From positions 1 to 64,000 of the forward strand of contig NZ_JABCQI010000006.1 of assembly GCF_015244745.1 (NCBI RefSeq): a stretch of DNA of 64,000 bases, in the 5' to 3' direction. The position numbers and the translations under genes are program-made. Shown in pieces: positions 62,364-64,000 of the stretch. The notes below the pieces were generated by a model, which did not search any database, was not told where the DNA came from, and saw nothing but the letters and a program-made list of their open reading frames with translations. Position 1 is the stretch's first letter. Each line of letters begins with the position of its first letter. The stretch is from Gluconobacter cadivus (lineage in GTDB: Bacteria; Pseudomonadota; Alphaproteobacteria; Acetobacterales; Acetobacteraceae).

Positions 62364-64000
62364 ATGAGAAAAAAATCAATTTTGTTTGCAATTATTCCTG
62401 CGTTTATTGGATCTGCTCAGGCTGAAGAAGGCATGTGGACGTTTGATCATTTGCCTATTCGGCAGATGAAGCAGCAATATGGGTTTGAACCCTCTGTCGA
62501 ATGGATTAACCATGTCATTCAGTCTTCGGCACGCTTGGCGGAAGGCTGCTCTGCCTCGTTCGTATCAGGTGATGGTTTGGTGATGACAAATCATCATTGT
62601 GCCAATACGTGTCTCACGGATCTGTCTGACAAAAATCACGATTATTTCCATGATGGTTTCTCGGCTCGAGAGGTCTCAAAAGAGCCTCAGTGTCCGGGGA
62701 TGGAACTGGATCGTCTGGATCAGGTGAAAGATGTAACGGGTCGTGTCGCAGAAATGACCGCAGGAAAACATGGTGCGGAATATGGCAAAGCTTTGCAGGT
62801 TGCCAATAGTGTCCTGACCAAGGAATGCGCGCTGGGTGATGCCTCACACTGGCGTTGCGATGTCGTGACACTCTATCATGGTGGACAGACGGCGCTTTAT
62901 CGTTACCGCCGTTATCAGGATATCCGTCTCGTGATGGCGCCCGATCAGGATATAGCATTCTTTGGTGGTGATCCCGATAACTTTACATTCCCGCGTTATG
63001 ATATTGATCTATCGATGCTGCGGGTGTTTGAAGACGGCAAGCCGGTTCATACGCCGTTTTTTAAATTCGATCCAAAGGGCCCCAAGGCTGGTGATCTGGT
63101 TTTCACATCCGGAAACCCAGGACGCACACAACGGTCCCTTCCGGCCAGCGCATTGGCATTTCAACGAGATGTCAGTCTGCCAACCATTATTGCTGCTTAT
63201 TCGACCCTTGAAGGAGCGCTGTGGCAGTATTCCAGAGAAAGCAAGACCCACCTAATTGACGCACAAAATACGCTTTTCGGTGTTCAGAACGCACTGAAAT
63301 CTCTGTCTGGTACAGCAAAGGCTTTGCGTGAACCTGAAGTGATAGAAAAGCGCGAGGCGGAAGATCAAGCCCTTCAGGCGTGGATTGACGCAGATGCAGA
63401 ACGTCGCAAGACTTATGGTGATCCGTACAAAAAAGTGGAAGCCGCTCTTGCTGTGCAGCGTCAGTATTATGTGCATGATTTTGCCATAACACGCACAGTT
63501 CATGGTCTGCTGGGGGACGCTGTTATGCTGGTGTCAGCGGCGCATGAACGAAAGAAGCCAGATACAGAGCGTCGGTCCGGTTACCATGATGCGGAATTAG
63601 CCGCACTTGAAACCGAGATCGCTGCGAAAGTGCCGGTGCATACTGAATTGGAAACTACGACTTTGGCGTTAGGTATGACGACCATGCGCCAGATACTCGG
63701 TGAGGATGATGCAGCGGTCCATCTGATTCTGGGAAAAAAAAGCCCGGATGAGCGCGCCGTAGAACTGATACAGGGCACGAAACTGGCGGATCCCGCAGAG
63801 CGTCTCGCGCTTTACAAAGGTGGCGTCAAGGCCATTGAATCATCCAAAGATCCAATGATCGTTCTGGCACGTCACTTAGAGCCGGTTCTGGACACGATCC
63901 GCAATCGCAGCCGTGACCAGATTGAAGCACCGATGCACGAAGCCCAGGGTACGATTGCACGGGCCCAGTTCGCGCGTGCTCAGGCAGAAGGAAAGGCAGA
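62364..64000 (+). CDS. S46-family dipeptidyl-peptidase, 3' end beyond window
   Basis: The first 545 codons of an exported S46 peptidase (DPP7/DPP11 type, full length about 700). A signal peptide (MRKKSILFAIIPAFIGSAQA) is followed by MWTFDHLPIRQMKQQYGFEP, the histidine of the triad in GLVMTNHHCANTCL, and the aspartate in FFGGDPDNFTFPRYDIDLSM; KAGDLVFTSGNPGRTQRSLP follows. The catalytic serine is past the window end. These enzymes remove dipeptides from peptides in the periplasm. No strong ribosome site is seen before the ATG. A Zur-like box upstream hints at zinc control. Confidence 0.88.
   Translation, partial: MRKKSILFAIIPAFIGSAQAEEGMWTFDHLPIRQMKQQYGFEPSVEWINHVIQSSARLAEGCSASFVSGDGLVMTNHHCANTCLTDLSDKNHDYFHDGFSAREVSKEPQCPGMELDRLDQVKDVTGRVAEMTAGKHGAEYGKALQVANSVLTKECALGDASHWRCDVVTLYHGGQTALYRYRRYQDIRLVMAPDQDIAFFGGDPDNFTFPRYDIDLSMLRVFEDGKPVHTPFFKFDPKGPKAGDLVFTSGNPGRTQRSLPASALAFQRDVSLPTIIAAYSTLEGALWQYSRESKTHLIDAQNTLFGVQNALKSLSGTAKALREPEVIEKREAEDQALQAWIDADAERRKTYGDPYKKVEAALAVQRQYYVHDFAITRTVHGLLGDAVMLVSAAHERKKPDTERRSGYHDAELAALETEIAAKVPVHTELETTTLALGMTTMRQILGEDDAAVHLILGKKSPDERAVELIQGTKLADPAERLALYKGGVKAIESSKDPMIVLARHLEPVLDTIRNRSRDQIEAPMHEAQGTIARAQFARAQAEGKA

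Noticed and set aside
1-64000. tRNA, rRNA or CRISPR arrays
   Set aside because: No cloverleaf with conserved T-loop, no rRNA segments and no regularly spaced repeats were noticed on either strand, though a tRNA could be missed by eye.

Overview
The window looks like an accessory-rich stretch of an acetic acid bacterium (Acetobacteraceae; Acetobacter, Gluconobacter or Komagataeibacter-like). The best evidence is a periplasmic FAD-dehydrogenase operon with small, flavin and triheme cytochrome c subunits plus an OprB porin, together with many decayed insertion sequences, RpoH/ROSE-type heat-shock control and moderately high GC. No rRNA, tRNA or CRISPR array was seen, and I cannot tell chromosome from megaplasmid.

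Layout. 0-6 kb: a small exported protein, oleate hydratase, a broken IS3 element, a luciferase-like monooxygenase and a GNAT acetyltransferase, then an orphan res-like recombination site. 6.4-11.8 kb: a mobile-element zone with an internally deleted IS481 element, a frameshifted IS110 element and IS630/IS3/IS110 scraps, enclosing a TetR-controlled MFS exporter. 11.8-17.4 kb: a five-gene minus-strand operon (heme-binding GlcG/HbpS-like protein, OprB porin with one in-frame amber codon, dehydrogenase small, large and cytochrome subunits). 17.5-18.5 kb: IS701 and IS91 remnants. 18.8-22.4 kb: a TetR gene divergent from a tightly packed catabolic-type operon (SDR, EthD-like, alpha/beta hydrolase, 3-hydroxyisobutyrate-dehydrogenase-like). 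22.6-28.4 kb: NhaA, a Phd/VapC pair, an Hsp20 gene under a ROSE-type RNA thermometer, a PsiE-like membrane protein and an STN-domain protein. 28.7-31.5 kb: an IS110 element lodged between IS5 transposase halves, with a structured 5' leader that is a good bridge-RNA candidate. 31.6-35.5 kb: MocR regulator, ABM monooxygenase, UPF0261 (Tm-1-like) and PEP-hydrolase-like operon. 36-52.6 kb: small redox and detoxification operons, each beside its own regulator (LysR, Rrf2, TetR, GlxA/AraC), several with clear palindromic operators. 52.8-54.6 kb: an IS110 scrap, a MOSC protein and the collapsed remnant of its reductase partner.

54.6-64 kb is the most striking part, a zinc-starvation (Zur) island. 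An almost perfect 18-bp Zur-type palindrome sits between two divergent gene sets. To the left run folE, a hisI paralogue, a COG0523 metallochaperone GTPase, a class III alcohol dehydrogenase paralogue and a gamma-carbonic anhydrase. To the right run a DUF1826 gene, zur and a second-type thrS. Two enzymes appear to have shed zinc ligands: the dehydrogenase lacks two of four structural-zinc cysteines, and the HisI paralogue lacks one of three zinc cysteines. A second Zur-like box lies upstream of an S46 peptidase cut by the window end. The inferred logic is that when zinc runs low, Zur releases both promoters, so the cell makes a zinc chaperone and replaces or duplicates key zinc enzymes.
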